Positions 63,277-64,000 of a DNA stretch of 64,000 nucleotides are shown here, in pieces. Origin of the DNA: Watersipora subatra (taxonomy: Eukaryota; Bryozoa; Gymnolaemata; Cheilostomatida; Watersiporidae); assembly GCF_963576615.1 (NCBI RefSeq), contig NC_088711.1, positions 9,914,869 to 9,978,868 on the forward strand. The letters run 5' to 3'. A model generated the notes under the pieces. It was not told where the DNA came from. It searched no databases and worked only from the letters and a program-made list of their open reading frames with translations. A program made the position numbers and the translations under genes. The stretch's first letter is position 1. Every line of letters begins with the position of its first letter.

Positions 63277-64000
63277 ACAAGGTTAAATGCAACAAAGTAG
63301 CTTTTTGGGGAATAGTATAAGATGGAAAGTAACAATGAGAACTTCAATAGATCAGCACAGGGTTACCTTTGAGATTCATTCTCTCAGCAATATAATGTTC
63401 ATATGAAGGAGCAGTTCAGTGACTTTGAGACATGCTGCAATAGTTTAAGAATGATCAAGTCTTTTCCAGAAGGTTGGTTATAAAAACATTAAAAGAAATA
63501 ATCTGCAGGAATCTGCTTCTCTTCAAATATTTTGTGCACGAGAACTGCATGTAGGCTGGCTCATGTTGAAAAAGTCAATCAATCTGTGTAGCTGAAGGTG
63601 GTCGTCGTGACAGCTGTATCACCATGTGTGTTATTTTACAATGGCATGAGAGCGCGCTTACCTGATGAACTCTGGTGGACAGGTGAACCAGCAGAAGAAT
63701 CTATTGCATGGGAGTAAAAAGCAAAATGTAATCCAAAAGGTTTTCTATAAATTATGATTGCATGGAGAGAGAATACAGTTAAGATGTATATGTCTAATTG
63801 ACGTTGTAGAATAAACAGATGTATAAAGTATTTATGAAGTTACTACCAGATAGTATATAAGACAGCTGTGAATATGGTAGCCTGTTCTAACAGACTAAAA
63901 TCATGTGAGATATCTGTTAAAGATGTAAGGAAAAACTAGAAACTGTTGTTAAGTGCTTACAGTTGAAGTCAATTCAATGACAACCAGTAGGTGAACTTGA
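63277..64000. other. Downstream flank
   Basis: No gene, repeat or RNA gene recognised in this stretch. Confidence 0.4.

Overview
The window is AT-rich animal DNA. It carries three intron-rich housekeeping genes, all on the + strand, embedded in dense repeats. GT-AG introns, 17 to 65 codon exons, tRNA-derived SINEs, TA-flanked inverted-repeat transposons and a LINE point to an invertebrate metazoan. I lean towards a spiralian, perhaps a mollusc, but nothing here fixes the phylum. There are no bacterial operons, rRNA genes, CRISPR arrays or viral genes.

Layout. 1-1103 (-): an open LINE reverse-transcriptase frame cut by the window edge. 2370-7963 (+): family I inorganic pyrophosphatase, 8 exons, 286 aa. 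About 8890-12390: a decayed mobile element with long inverted arms around a broken plus-strand gene. 14756-40518 (+): an Abl-interactor (Abi) adaptor, 9 coding exons, 449 aa; its introns hold TA-flanked inverted-repeat elements, two SINEs and large minisatellites with units of 18, 19, 28 and 30 bp. 41858-62631 (+): acylaminoacyl-peptidase (APEH), 19 coding exons, 724 aa, complete Ser/Asp/His triad; its introns hold arrays with units of 17, 20, 29, about 36 and about 40 bp, a non-autonomous element with an 8-bp target duplication, and an LTR-like segment.

The three genes do not form a pathway. Pyrophosphatase clears PPi from biosynthesis, Abi links Rac/WAVE signalling to actin, and APEH removes N-acylated residues from peptides. 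Every coding join listed keeps frame across the intron and was checked against remembered family sequence; UTR exons and transcription starts were not determined.

The most unusual region is APEH exon 14 (54890-54970). Its 5' splice site has been amplified into about 24 copies of a 20-bp unit (54971-55446), and its 3' splice site sits in a degenerate 31-bp repeat (54782-54902). The first decoy donor already brings in an in-frame stop, so its use would give an enzyme without the catalytic triad. Other points of interest are an uncharacterised mobile-element family with an LHGFSGCDAVSSFAG-type motif, a minisatellite whose unit contains a transposon terminus, and candidate alternative splicing at the 3' end of Abi.
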